From Syntrophomonas sp. UBA1368 (GTDB lineage Bacteria > Bacillota > Syntrophomonadia > Syntrophomonadales > Syntrophomonadaceae): DNA of 10,713 bases. Both the position numbers and the translations under genes were made by a program. Below, in pieces: positions 1 to 7,561 of the stretch. The stretch's first letter is position 1. Every line of letters starts with the position of its first letter. Location of the stretch: contig DBRM01000077.1 in the NCBI GenBank assembly GCA_002305965.1, positions 1 through 10,713 of the forward strand, written 5' to 3'. Below the pieces are notes generated by a model. That model was not told the DNA's origin. It was given only the letters and a program-made list of their open reading frames with translations, and made no database searches.

Positions 1-1199
1 ATCCGTTTATCGACACCTTCACCGCCTACTGCCTGTGCGCCATAGATCTCACCAGTTTCCGGATGGAAAAGCAGTTTGATCAGCATCCATTGTGCGCCGG
101 GATAATAAGTTGCATGGCTGTTGCCGGCAACATGAACACAGGAATAGGTTTTATCCGCCTGTCGTAATTGACGTTCATTTAATCCGGTTGATGCGGCAGT
201 CAATTTAAATACTCTGACGATGGCCGTACCCAGACTGCCGGTATTGATCCGGTCCATTCCACTAATGACATCAGCTGCCTGACGTCCATGACGGTTGGCA
301 GGAGAAGCCAGGGCGATCAAGGCATCTTCACCGGTGACAGTTTGTTTGACAATAATAGCATCGCCTACGGCATAGATGTCTTTCAGGTTGGTTTCGTAGT
401 GCTGGTTGACAATAATTCCGCCACGCTGGCCAACCGCTATTCCGGCTGCCTGTGCCAGGCCCGTGTCCGGCGCTACCCCGACTGACATCAAGGTTAGCTC
501 GCTGGCAAACGATTCACCGTTATCCAAAACCACGGTCTTGCCTTTATCACGGAAAGCCACTGCTGCAGTTCCAGTTATGACACGAACGCCCTGCCGGATC
601 AGCTCCAACTCGACGAAAGCTGCCATCTCCTCATCCAGTGGAGGCAGGACCTGGGGAGCTTTTTCAATCAGGATGACACGGATCCCTCTTTTCGTCAGGT
701 TTTCCGCCATCTCCAGTCCAATGAAGCCGGCACCAATGACAACAGCCCGCTTGGGCTTATGCTGATCAATATAAGCGGTGATTTTGTCCACATCCGGAAT
801 ATTTCGCAAGGTAAACAGGTTCTCTGCTTCTTCCAGACCCTCAGCGGGAGGAATAATTGCTTTGGCACCGGGGGACAAAACCAGCTTGTCATACGTTAAA
901 TCGTATGTATCGGCTCCGCTTCTGACTGTGACTGTTTTTGCTTCCGCATTGATGGCGATCGCTTCACTGTATGGCCGCACGTCCAGTTTAAAACGGGCAT
1001 GCAGTGATTGCGGTGTCTGTACCAGCAGCGCTTCACGGTTTTTGATCTCACCGCCTGTATAATAGGGGAGTCCGCAGTTGGCAAAAGACACATAGGGGCC
1101 TTTTTCCAAAATGATAATTTCTGCATCTTCGTTTAAACGCCTAAGCCGGGTGGCAGCAGACATTCCTCCTGCAACACCACCGATTATAACAATTCTCAT
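1..1199 (-). CDS. CoA-disulfide reductase / NADH oxidase-like flavoprotein (3' end outside window)
   Basis: This is a pyridine nucleotide-disulfide oxidoreductase of the CoA-disulfide reductase/NADH oxidase group, a cytosolic FAD enzyme using NAD(P)H. The ATG at 1199 follows GGGAGG (1212-1207). The frame stays open for 399 codons to the window edge, so the C-terminus is missing. Visible features are the N-terminal FAD-binding GGVAGG (residues 7-12), E32 at the end of the second strand, the single redox cysteine C42 in SFANCGLPYY, a second Rossmann motif GAGFIGLE near residue 150 for NAD(P)H, and the FAD motif YAVGD near residue 275. The lone cysteine in that motif, rather than a CxxxxC pair, is the hallmark of CoA-disulfide reductases, Npx/Nox peroxidase-oxidases and persulfide reductases. 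These cannot be told apart here, and a C-terminal rhodanese domain could lie outside the window. The gene diverges from a metal-resistance operon, which fits a role in thiol or oxidative stress. Family certain, substrate inferred. Confidence 0.9.
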   Translation of the reverse strand, partial: MRIVIIGGVAGGMSAATRLRRLNEDAEIIILEKGPYVSFANCGLPYYTGGEIKNREALLVQTPQSLHARFKLDVRPYSEAIAINAEAKTVTVRSGADTYDLTYDKLVLSPGAKAIIPPAEGLEEAENLFTLRNIPDVDKITAYIDQHKPKRAVVIGAGFIGLEMAENLTKRGIRVILIEKAPQVLPPLDEEMAAFVELELIRQGVRVITGTAAVAFRDKGKTVVLDNGESFASELTLMSVGVAPDTGLAQAAGIAVGQRGGIIVNQHYETNLKDIYAVGDAIIVKQTVTGEDALIALASPANRHGRQAADVISGMDRINTGSLGTAIVRVFKLTAASTGLNERQLRQADKTYSCVHVAGNSHATYYPGAQWMLIKLLFHPETGEIYGAQAVGGEGVDKR

Positions 1200-1248
1200 A
1201 TTGAAACCTCCCATCAATGGATGTCTGACTATTACTCCGCTTATTTGC

Positions 1249-1260
1249 CATGATATCATG
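1249..1260. repeat. Perfect 12-bp palindrome in the leader of the flavoprotein gene
   Basis: CATGATATCATG is a perfect 12-bp palindrome. It lies between the predicted leftward promoter and the flavoprotein start, about 50 bp before the ATG. It differs from the two CadC-like operators further upstream. It could be a binding site for another dimeric regulator or a chance palindrome. Confidence 0.3.
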
Positions 1261-1320
1261 ACGGGATTTCTTTGCAAACCAATATGTCTGGAAGGTATTT
1301 TTATCTATGGCGATAGTTGC

Positions 1321-1349
1321 ATTATCAATAAAAACGGAAACTTGAACAA
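1321..1349 (-). promoter_or_regulatory. Predicted sigma-A-type promoter for the flavoprotein gene
   Basis: On the minus strand TTGTTC (1349-1344) and GATAAT (1326-1321) are separated by 17 bp. The predicted transcript would have a leader of a little over 100 nt before the ATG at 1199. The -35 hexamer lies inside the upstream CadC-like operator (1343-1356), so a repressor bound there would block this promoter. The hexamers are imperfect. Confidence 0.45.
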
Positions 1350-1356
1350 CTGCTCA
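1343..1356. promoter_or_regulatory. Upstream CadC/SmtB-like operator (copy 1)
   Basis: TGAACAACTGCTCA matches the downstream operator copy at 10 of 14 positions and keeps the TGAA...TCA outer arms typical of CadC/SmtB/CzrA operators. It overlaps the -35 of the predicted leftward promoter and ends 8 bp before the -35 of the sensor promoter. The assignment rests on resemblance to known ArsR-family operators and on the adjacent sensor gene. Confidence 0.5.
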
Positions 1357-1364
1357 TATAATTG

Positions 1365-1394
1365 TTGACAGCTGGAGCATCGGGGCCATAAAAT
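1365..1394 (+). promoter_or_regulatory. Sigma-A promoter of the metal-sensor/ATPase operon
   Basis: A perfect TTGACA (1365-1370) is followed after 18 bp by TAAAAT (1389-1394). Transcription should start near 1401, inside operator copy 2, which is the classical arrangement for an autorepressing ArsR-family operon. Confidence 0.7.
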
Positions 1395-1399
1395 ATATA

Positions 1400-1413
1400 T
1401 GAACAATTATTCA
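1400..1413. promoter_or_regulatory. CadC/SmtB-like operator at the transcription start (copy 2)
   Basis: TGAACAATTATTCA is a near-perfect inverted repeat with AT-rich flanks. It closely resembles the operator core bound by CadC, SmtB and CzrA dimers. It begins 6 bp after the -10 and covers the predicted start site, so binding would prevent initiation until metal releases the repressor. Confidence 0.7.
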
Positions 1414-1449
1414 ATTAATCAAATGATTGATTGTAAGAGGTGATACTGA

Positions 1450-1821
1450 ATGGCTAAAAAAGATCAAATGATTGAGAAATGTGACTGCGATGTGATCCAT
1501 GATGACATCGTAGAGCAGGTGAAAGAGAAAATGCCGGAGGAAGAGTTGTTATACGATTTGGCTGAACTGTTTAAGGTTTTTGGCGATTCGACCAGGATCA
1601 AGATCCTTTGGGCATTGGATACAGCAGAGATGTGCGTCTGTGATATTGCCTATCTGCTCAACATGACTCAATCAGCCATTTCGCATCAATTGCGGGTTTT
1701 AAAGCAGGCAAAACTGGTCAAAAACAGGAGAGAGGGCAAGGTCATATTTTACTCACTGGATGACGAACACATAAAACAAATATTTGAATTGGGGCTAGTT
1801 CATATTTCAGAGGAAGAATGA
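1450..1821 (+). CDS. cadC: CadC-type ArsR/SmtB-family metal-responsive repressor
   Basis: This 123-residue winged-helix repressor should bind its operator as a dimer and release it on binding Cd, Pb or Zn. The ATG follows AGAGGTGATA at 1436-1445. The DNA-recognition helix is in the segment TQSAISHQLRVLKQAKLV (residues 73-90). Metal ligands of both CadC site types are visible. C11 and C13 near the N-terminus and C62 and C64 in the CVCD motif would form the thiolate-rich alpha3N site. D105, H107, H118 and E121 match the alpha5 spacing DxH-(10)-H-xx-E of the zinc site. It is the first gene of an operon with the efflux ATPase and overlaps it by four bases (ATGA). It probably represses itself and perhaps the divergent flavoprotein. 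The cognate metal is inferred. Confidence 0.93.
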   Translation: MAKKDQMIEKCDCDVIHDDIVEQVKEKMPEEELLYDLAELFKVFGDSTRIKILWALDTAEMCVCDIAYLLNMTQSAISHQLRVLKQAKLVKNRREGKVIFYSLDDEHIKQIFELGLVHISEEE

Positions 1822-4094
1822 GTTTTGGGGGATTGATGATGAAAAGACCGGGTGGAGCAGTCGCTATAGTAAAAGATGAACCAATCAATGACAGTGCACC
1901 GGAAATGATAGTCCTTGAAGGAGCAGCAGAGTTAAACCAAACCGGGAACAGCACAGAATCTGCTTATAAAACCGTATATATACTGGAGGGAATAGGGTGT
2001 GCCTCTTGTGCCTCGCAGATGGAATCCGAAATAAAAAGGCTGGCGGGTGTCAGCTATGCTTCGGTAGATTTTGCTACCAAAAAACTTGCTTTGGAAACCG
2101 ATGGGCAGGTCAGCATTCCGAAGGTTTATGAAAAGATAGTCAGTATCGTTAAAAGGATTGAACCAGGGGTCGAAGTTGTTTCTGCTGATGCTGCCCGGTA
2201 CGGGAAAGAAGAGCTTTTTGCACATTCATATGGAGAAGATGAATTCAGCTTAAAGAAACAGGGAGCAAAGCTTATTATTGGCGGAGCTTTATTTGCAGCA
2301 GGAGTGATTTTTACCTTCCCGGCGGGATGGGAACTTACGGTATTTCTGCTGAGCTATTTTATTGCGGGCGGCAGTGTCATTTGGCGGGCAGTCCAAGGCA
2401 TCACGCAGAGGCAGGTATTCAGCGAGAATTTTCTGATGACCGTTGCTACTATCGGAGCGTTTGCCATAGGAGCTTATTCCGAGGGGGCAGCGGTCATGCT
2501 GTTCTATTTGATCGGTGAAATGTTTCAGGACAAGGCGGTGGACCACTCCCGGAAATCCATCAGTGCATTGATGGATATCAGACCCGATTATGCCAATCTG
2601 AAAATCGGCGAAGAGTTCAAAAAGGTATCGCCGGAAGATGTGGCTTGCGGTGATTTGATCGTGGTAAAACCGGGAGAAAGAATCCCCCTGGACGGTAAAG
2701 TCATTGAAGGAAGATCCATGGTCGATACATCAGCTCTGACAGGCGAATCTGTACCGCGGGAACTGGAACCCGGAAGCGAAGCACTCAGTGGATTTATAAA
2801 TAATAATGGCGTTTTAACCATTGAAGTGACCAAAGAATACAGTGAATCGACGGTAGCCAAGATCCTGGATCTGGTCGAAAATGCCAGCAGCAGAAAAGCG
2901 CCTACTGAAGATTTTATAACCAAGTTTGCCGCATATTATACGCCGGCGGTAGTATTTGGAGCATTAGCCCTGGCGGTAATCCCGCCGCTGGTTATTGAGG
3001 GGGCTGTTTTTTCAGATTGGATATACAGGGCGCTGATCTTCTTGGTTATTTCCTGCCCCTGTGCCTTGGTAATTTCCATTCCCCTTGGATTTTTCGGCGG
3101 TATCGGCGGCGCCTCCAAGAGGGGGATAATGGTAAAAGGCAGCAACTATCTGGAAGCGTTAAACAATGTTGAAGCCGTTGTTTTCGATAAGACCGGTACT
3201 TTAACCAAAGGTGTGTTTAAAGTTACTGAAATACAGCCGCAAAATAATTTTACCCAGGCAGAGCTTATCGAATATGCGGCTTACGCAGAAAGCTATTCCA
3301 ACCATCCCATTGCGCTTTCAATCGCTGAAGCTTACGATGCTGAAATTGATAAGAACCGGATCGGGCATTATGAGGAGATCCCAGGACAGGGTATCAAGGT
3401 GACCATCGACGGCACCCTGGTACTGGCCGGTAACAGCAGATTGATGCACGCGGAAAACATAAAGTTCAGTGAAGCAGATACACTGGGAACAGTGATCCAT
3501 GTGGCGATTGGTCAAGTGTATGCCGGGTATATCGTGATCGCAGATGAAATAAAAGAAGATGCCGCTGATGCCATCAAAGAATTAAAGGCACTGGGCGTAA
3601 AGAAAACAGTCATGCTCACCGGGGATAATAAAGTCATTGGAGACAGAATCGGGCAGCAGCTGGGACTGGATGAAGTTTATTCGGAATTATTGCCGGCTGA
3701 CAAAGTTGACAAACTGGAAGTGCTGGAAAACCAAAAATCCCGTAAGGGCAAGGTCGTTTTTGTCGGTGACGGGCTCAATGATGCCCCGGTATTGGCAAGA
3801 GCTGACATCGGAATGGCCATGGGCGGAATTGGATCAGATGCGGCCATTGAAGCTGCAGATGTGGTGATCATGAATGATGAACCATCCAGTGTGGCAACTG
3901 CTATAAAGGTTGCCCGCCGGACCAGGACCATCGTTGTCCAGAATATTATATTCGCCTTGGGTGTCAAAGCAATATTTATGGCGTTGGGTGCGATAGGAAT
4001 AGCCACCATGTGGGAAGCAGTATTTGCTGATGTGGGAGTAGCTGTGATCGCCATATTAAACTCCATAAGGGTCATCAATACCAAAAACTTGTAG
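1818..4094 (+). CDS. cadA: Zn/Cd/Pb-exporting P1B-2-type ATPase
   Basis: This 758-residue membrane pump exports divalent soft-metal cations using ATP. It has one N-terminal heavy-metal-associated domain with GIGCASC (C61, C64), then about eight membrane helices. TGES lies at 308-311 in the actuator domain, the transport-site CPC is C413-P414-C415, the phosphorylated aspartate is D457 in DKTGTLT, the HP pair is H496-P497, and the hinge motif GDGLND spans 650-655. K717 in helix 7 and D738 in helix 8 (FADVG) are the P1B-2 signature for Zn, Cd and Pb and argue against copper. The ATG at 1818 overlaps the sensor stop codon. In-frame ATGs at 1836 and 1839 follow GGGGGA (1827-1832) and could be the true start, which would shorten the protein by 6-7 residues. 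Length and motif order are normal for CadA/ZntA. Confidence 0.95.
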   Translation: MSFGGLMMKRPGGAVAIVKDEPINDSAPEMIVLEGAAELNQTGNSTESAYKTVYILEGIGCASCASQMESEIKRLAGVSYASVDFATKKLALETDGQVSIPKVYEKIVSIVKRIEPGVEVVSADAARYGKEELFAHSYGEDEFSLKKQGAKLIIGGALFAAGVIFTFPAGWELTVFLLSYFIAGGSVIWRAVQGITQRQVFSENFLMTVATIGAFAIGAYSEGAAVMLFYLIGEMFQDKAVDHSRKSISALMDIRPDYANLKIGEEFKKVSPEDVACGDLIVVKPGERIPLDGKVIEGRSMVDTSALTGESVPRELEPGSEALSGFINNNGVLTIEVTKEYSESTVAKILDLVENASSRKAPTEDFITKFAAYYTPAVVFGALALAVIPPLVIEGAVFSDWIYRALIFLVISCPCALVISIPLGFFGGIGGASKRGIMVKGSNYLEALNNVEAVVFDKTGTLTKGVFKVTEIQPQNNFTQAELIEYAAYAESYSNHPIALSIAEAYDAEIDKNRIGHYEEIPGQGIKVTIDGTLVLAGNSRLMHAENIKFSEADTLGTVIHVAIGQVYAGYIVIADEIKEDAADAIKELKALGVKKTVMLTGDNKVIGDRIGQQLGLDEVYSELLPADKVDKLEVLENQKSRKGKVVFVGDGLNDAPVLARADIGMAMGGIGSDAAIEAADVVIMNDEPSSVATAIKVARRTRTIVVQNIIFALGVKAIFMALGAIGIATMWEAVFADVGVAVIAILNSIRVINTKNL

Positions 4095-4106
4095 TGTGTC
4101 CGGCAT

Positions 4107-4139
4107 AAAAGGGTGCCCTAATAAAGCGGGCACCCTTTT
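4107..4139. terminator. Bidirectional intrinsic terminator
   Basis: GGGTGCCC (4111-4118) pairs perfectly with GGGCACCC (4128-4135) around a 9-nt loop. It is preceded by AAAA and followed by a T run, so it can terminate rightward transcription from cadA and leftward transcription from the CoA-transferase, whose stop codon is at 4160. Confidence 0.9.
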
Positions 4140-4159
4140 TTAAATGTTTATAAAGTTAT

Positions 4160-5512
4160 TTAGATCAGATTGCGGCGCCGGGCTTCAAATTCCAGTTCAT
4201 CCCGGAAATCCGGATGGGCAACGCTGATAATGTTTCTCACCCTTTGCCGGACTGACTGGCCTTTAATTTTAGCGGTACCATACTCGGTTATGACATAATC
4301 AGCACAGGAGCGGGGTGTGGTGATAATGCCCCCGGGCGTGATCTGGGGTGCGATTTTGGATATCATCTGCCCGCCGCTGCTCCTGGGAGTAGCAGTGGAA
4401 GTAGTGGCAATGATAGAAACGCCTCCCTTGGACTGGAAGGCTCCGTCCACAAAGTCCAACTGCCCACCCGGATGGGTATACTGTTTATAACCCATGGACT
4501 CGGAACAAATTTGCCCGGTCAGATCTACCTGCAGGCAGGCATTGATGGAGACCAGGTTATCATTTTTGCCTATATTATGTGGGTTATTCACAAAATCCAC
4601 CGGATAAAACTCGACTCCCGGATTATCATCGATCCAGTCATAGAGCTTACGGGTGCCCATGGCGAAAGTAAAAATGGAGCGATAGGGCATAAATGTTTTG
4701 CGGCGGTTGGTGATTATTTCTGCTTCCCACAAGTTGATCATGGTATCACAGGCCATTTCTGAATGGACCCCCAGATCCTGCACATGAGTATCAAGAAATG
4801 CCTGGGCTACAGCATTAGGTATACTGCCGATTCCCAACTGGATCGTTGAGCCGTCCTTTACAAATTCTGCACAATAGCGTCCGATCAGTTCTTCTTCCGG
4901 TGTCATAGGCGGTGTGTCAGGTAAAACAGCCAGATCCTGATCCTGTTCTACCAGGGCAGTGATCTCTGAGATATGCAGGTAATTCATACCACGGCTCCGG
5001 GGCACCTGGTTATTGACCTGGGCCAGAACCATATAGCGGTCGTCTCCCTCGCGGCGTTTCTTCGCTGCATTCTTGGCAATGGCCAGGGTGGCATCCGCTC
5101 CGACACCCAGGCAGAAGTAACCGTGTTTGTCCATGGGTGTAACCAGAACCATGGCTACATGCATCGGGCGGAAGTTTTCATCAGTATAAATCTTTGGCAG
5201 TTCGCAAAAACGATTGGGTGTCATGGTGAATTCGCCGCTGACCACCAATTCACGGCTCACCGAAGGATAACCGCAGTCCACACGGATGTTGGTCTCCCTC
5301 CCCAACTTGCGCCAGGTGTTTTGCGGGTGTATATCCACAATGTGATTAATGGAAATGTTTTCTACTTCCGGTTCCCGCGCCACCAGCGCATCGACCAGGG
5401 CCAGCGGGACCGGTACCGCAATTCCGATCCATACTTCGGTATTATTCTTCACCATTTTTACTGCCTGTTCAGCAGACATTAACCTTTTCTTATACATCTC
5501 CTTTAAATCCAA
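4160..5512 (-). CDS. Acyl-CoA:carboxylate CoA-transferase, AbfT/Cat family
   Basis: This cytosolic enzyme exchanges CoA between an acyl-CoA and a carboxylate through a glutamyl-CoA intermediate. The family includes 4-hydroxybutyrate CoA-transferase and butyryl-CoA:acetate CoA-transferase. Counting from the chosen start there are 450 residues, near the usual length. GIGSIPNAV begins at 227. E252 in LGVHSEM is the likely catalytic glutamate by analogy with AbfT. INACLQVDLTGQ (323-334) and GGQLDF (349-354) are family signatures. The frame has an ATG at 5569 without a clear ribosome site, but a TTG at 5512 sits 8 nt after GGAG in a G-rich run. It gives an N-terminus (DLKEMYKKRLMSAEQAV) that aligns with known family starts. 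I therefore prefer TTG; the longer form adds 19 residues. The gene is divergent from an acyl-CoA ligase. The exact acyl substrate cannot be read from the sequence. Confidence 0.9.
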   Translation of the reverse strand: MDLKEMYKKRLMSAEQAVKMVKNNTEVWIGIAVPVPLALVDALVAREPEVENISINHIVDIHPQNTWRKLGRETNIRVDCGYPSVSRELVVSGEFTMTPNRFCELPKIYTDENFRPMHVAMVLVTPMDKHGYFCLGVGADATLAIAKNAAKKRREGDDRYMVLAQVNNQVPRSRGMNYLHISEITALVEQDQDLAVLPDTPPMTPEEELIGRYCAEFVKDGSTIQLGIGSIPNAVAQAFLDTHVQDLGVHSEMACDTMINLWEAEIITNRRKTFMPYRSIFTFAMGTRKLYDWIDDNPGVEFYPVDFVNNPHNIGKNDNLVSINACLQVDLTGQICSESMGYKQYTHPGGQLDFVDGAFQSKGGVSIIATTSTATPRSSGGQMISKIAPQITPGGIITTPRSCADYVITEYGTAKIKGQSVRQRVRNIISVAHPDFRDELEFEARRRNLI

Positions 5513-5628
5513 ACCTATCTCTCCCCCTCCAGGAAAATTATCTTTTAACCCTCGACTACTATTGGCCATCGTTCATCATGATTGACCAACTGACTCCCCA
5601 AACATAAAGATTTTGGAATGATTATAAA

Positions 5629-5657
5629 ATTCTAAAAGATTCTACATAATCCTGCAA
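5629..5657 (-). promoter_or_regulatory. Sigma-A-type promoter of the CoA-transferase gene
   Basis: On the minus strand TTGCAG (5657-5652) and TAGAAT (5634-5629) are separated by exactly 17 bp. A second TATAAT-like stretch lies just downstream. The leader before the TTG start at 5512 would be about 110 nt. Confidence 0.6.
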
Positions 5658-5694
5658 TGTATTTGACTTTTTCCCAAATAATCTGTAAAGGACT

Positions 5695-5723
5695 TTGGAC
5701 ATAGTTTAGCGAATAAATGAAAT
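5695..5723 (+). promoter_or_regulatory. Possible promoter of the acyl-CoA synthetase gene
   Basis: TTGGAC (5695-5700), a 17-bp spacer and TGAAAT (5718-5723) form a moderate promoter about 45 bp before the GTG start. An inverted repeat GAATA-7-TATTC (5711-5727) overlies the -10 and could be an operator. Another -35-like TTGACT at 5662-5667 lacks a good -10. The rest of the 5570-5769 spacer shows nothing I can name. Confidence 0.35.
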
Positions 5724-5769
5724 ATTCTGACCTGACTTTTCGGAATAATGGAAATGAGGAGGGATTTTA

Positions 5770-7434
5770 GTGGAAAAACCATGGTTAAAAGACTTTGAAG
5801 AAGATCTGCAAAAATGGCGTCCGCTATGGGAAAGGCATTATGATGAAGGCGTACCAAAGAATTTCGACTATCCTGATTATCCATTGAAATGGTGGTTCAA
5901 CAAATGGGCGGAGGAACATCCGCAGAAACCATATATCTTAATGGGGGATTTTGCCATGAGCTATGGGGACGCCAACAATATGGCCCGCCGCATAGCCAAT
6001 GCCCTCCTTGATCTGGGGGTGAAGAAGGGCGACCGGGTGGCTATTATGGCTCCCAATGTACCGCAATATGTTCTTGCCTTGCAGGCACTTTTTAAAATCG
6101 GTGCCATCGAAGTACCCACCAATCCTTTATATACGGTCCCTGAACTGGATCTGCAGTTTAAGGACAGCGGGACGGAAACTGTAATCGTTATGGCTATGTT
6201 TGCCGCGAAGGCTATCGAGATCATGAAAGATCCTGATTCCCCGGTCAAAAGAGTGATCAGTTTCCAGGTGCCCAGCGGCGCAGTCGAAGTAGAACAGGGG
6301 GAAGGCATCTACGATTTTAATCAGCTGGTCATGGCAGCCAGTGACAAGGAACCGGAAATAGAAGTATTCGCAGATGACATAGCCCGCCTGCAATATACGG
6401 GCGGAACTACCGGTATCCCCAAAGGCTGCGTTTTGACCAATGCGATTATTTTTTCCCAGGCCAACCGTACTTCTACCTGGACCTCCGGAGGATTTAAACT
6501 GATCCCCAAAGAAGAGATGCGTACCCTGTGCGCCATTCCGTTAAACCATATTTACGGGTTTAACGCCAATGTCAATATATGCCTGTTTACCGGTGGAACC
6601 ATCGTTTTAGTGGCAGTGCCGACTCCGGACAATCTGTTGGAAGCGATCACCCGGCATAAACCCAATTTGTGGGCCGCGGTTCCGGCCATGATCATTGGTC
6701 TCAATAATCATCCCAAGATTGCAGAAGCAGATATCACCTCCCTGAAAGGGATCTTCTGCGGATCAGCTCCGCTGGCGGTGGAGACCATGAATGAATTCGA
6801 AAGACTTACCGGCGGACGAATTCTGGAAGGGTACGGTATGTCGGAAACCGTTAATATCCTGACCGTAAATCCGGTATTTACCATCAGAAAAGTTGGCAGC
6901 TGCGGCATCGTATGGCCGGACACCGACCTGGTGGTGGTGGATGTGGAGACCGGCACCAAGGTGATGCCCAGAGGAGAACTGGGTGAACTCATAGGGCGCG
7001 GGCCGCAAATCATGAAAGAGTATTGGAACAATCCGGAAGAAACAGCTAATGTTTTGCGGGACGGATGGTTATATACCGGGGATATTGTCAGGATCGATGA
7101 AGACGGATTCGTATTTATTGTGGACCGTAAAAAAGACATGATCTTATGCAGCGGCTTTAACGTTTATCCGCGGGATATCGATGAAGTGCTGTATGCCCAT
7201 CCAAAAGTTCTTGAGGCTTGTACTGTAGGTGTCCCTGATCCCAAACGGGGTGAGACGGCAAAAGCATTTGTGGTGGTAAAACCAGGCGAGAGTTTGACCA
7301 AAGAGGAAGTGATCGAACATTGCCGCAAGAGCCTGGCCCCCTACAAAGTGCCCACTTTAGTGGAGTTCGTAGATGCCATCCCGCGGACTGCGGTGGGTAA
7401 ACCTGATCGCAAAGTATTACAGGCCAGAGGATAA
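5770..7434 (+). CDS. AMP-forming acyl-CoA synthetase (long-chain-type)
   Basis: This 554-residue member of the adenylate-forming (ANL) superfamily activates a carboxylic acid with ATP to an acyl-AMP and transfers it to CoA. The start is GTG at 5770, six bases after AGGAGGG (5757-5763). Core motifs occur in order: phosphate loop YTGGTTGIPKG (209-219, K218), YGMSET (355-360), YTGDIVRIDEDG before D452-R453 in DRKKDMI, the hinge region, then GFNVYPRDIDEVL. The catalytic lysine of the C-terminal domain is K544 in RTAVGKPDRK. The N-terminal part (MSYGDANNMARRIANAL, APNVPQYV) resembles long-chain fatty-acid ligases more than acetyl-CoA synthetases, but aryl or other carboxylates are possible. Divergence from a CoA-transferase suggests both enzymes serve carboxylate activation in one pathway. 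Superfamily certain; substrate not determined. Confidence 0.93.
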   Translation: MEKPWLKDFEEDLQKWRPLWERHYDEGVPKNFDYPDYPLKWWFNKWAEEHPQKPYILMGDFAMSYGDANNMARRIANALLDLGVKKGDRVAIMAPNVPQYVLALQALFKIGAIEVPTNPLYTVPELDLQFKDSGTETVIVMAMFAAKAIEIMKDPDSPVKRVISFQVPSGAVEVEQGEGIYDFNQLVMAASDKEPEIEVFADDIARLQYTGGTTGIPKGCVLTNAIIFSQANRTSTWTSGGFKLIPKEEMRTLCAIPLNHIYGFNANVNICLFTGGTIVLVAVPTPDNLLEAITRHKPNLWAAVPAMIIGLNNHPKIAEADITSLKGIFCGSAPLAVETMNEFERLTGGRILEGYGMSETVNILTVNPVFTIRKVGSCGIVWPDTDLVVVDVETGTKVMPRGELGELIGRGPQIMKEYWNNPEETANVLRDGWLYTGDIVRIDEDGFVFIVDRKKDMILCSGFNVYPRDIDEVLYAHPKVLEACTVGVPDPKRGETAKAFVVVKPGESLTKEEVIEHCRKSLAPYKVPTLVEFVDAIPRTAVGKPDRKVLQARG

Positions 7435-7465
7435 AAATTACGGACGTATGATTTGATCACAAAAG

Positions 7466-7494
7466 AACTGCTCATCAATTTATGGTGAGCAGTT
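7466..7494 (+). other. Hairpin after the acyl-CoA synthetase without a T tract
   Basis: AACTGCTCA (7466-7474) pairs perfectly with TGAGCAGTT (7486-7494) around an 11-nt loop, 31 bases after the stop codon. The following bases (ATCATGATG) are not a T run, so it is not a standard intrinsic terminator rightward. Leftward, only CTTTT follows. It may stabilise the mRNA 3' end. An A-rich stretch (7508-7524) follows. Confidence 0.4.
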
Positions 7495-7526
7495 ATCATG
7501 ATGCGATTAAAAAAATTAAAAAAAGT

Positions 7527-7555
7527 ATGCAAATTATTTTCCAATATGTTATAAT
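7527..7555 (+). promoter_or_regulatory. Extended -10 promoter driving the structured leader RNA
   Basis: A perfect TATAAT (7550-7555) is preceded by TGT, the extended -10 element, with a weak -35-like ATGCAA (7527-7532) 17 bp upstream in AT-rich DNA. Transcription is expected near 7562. No other convincing promoter lies between here and the glycosylase start. Confidence 0.65.
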
Positions 7556-7561
7556 ACTTTC

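Noticed and set aside
406..765. A 119-codon plus-strand frame near the left end
   Set aside because: It is antisense to the flavoprotein, whose frame runs unbroken from 1199 to the window edge with conserved FAD and NAD motifs.
4973..5482. A 169-codon open frame on the plus strand inside the CoA-transferase
   Set aside because: It is antisense to a gene with clear family motifs, has no ribosome site and no recognisable domain.
6708..7139. A 143-codon minus-strand frame inside the acyl-CoA synthetase
   Set aside because: Low-complexity serine- and proline-rich translation opposite conserved adenylation motifs; a shadow frame.
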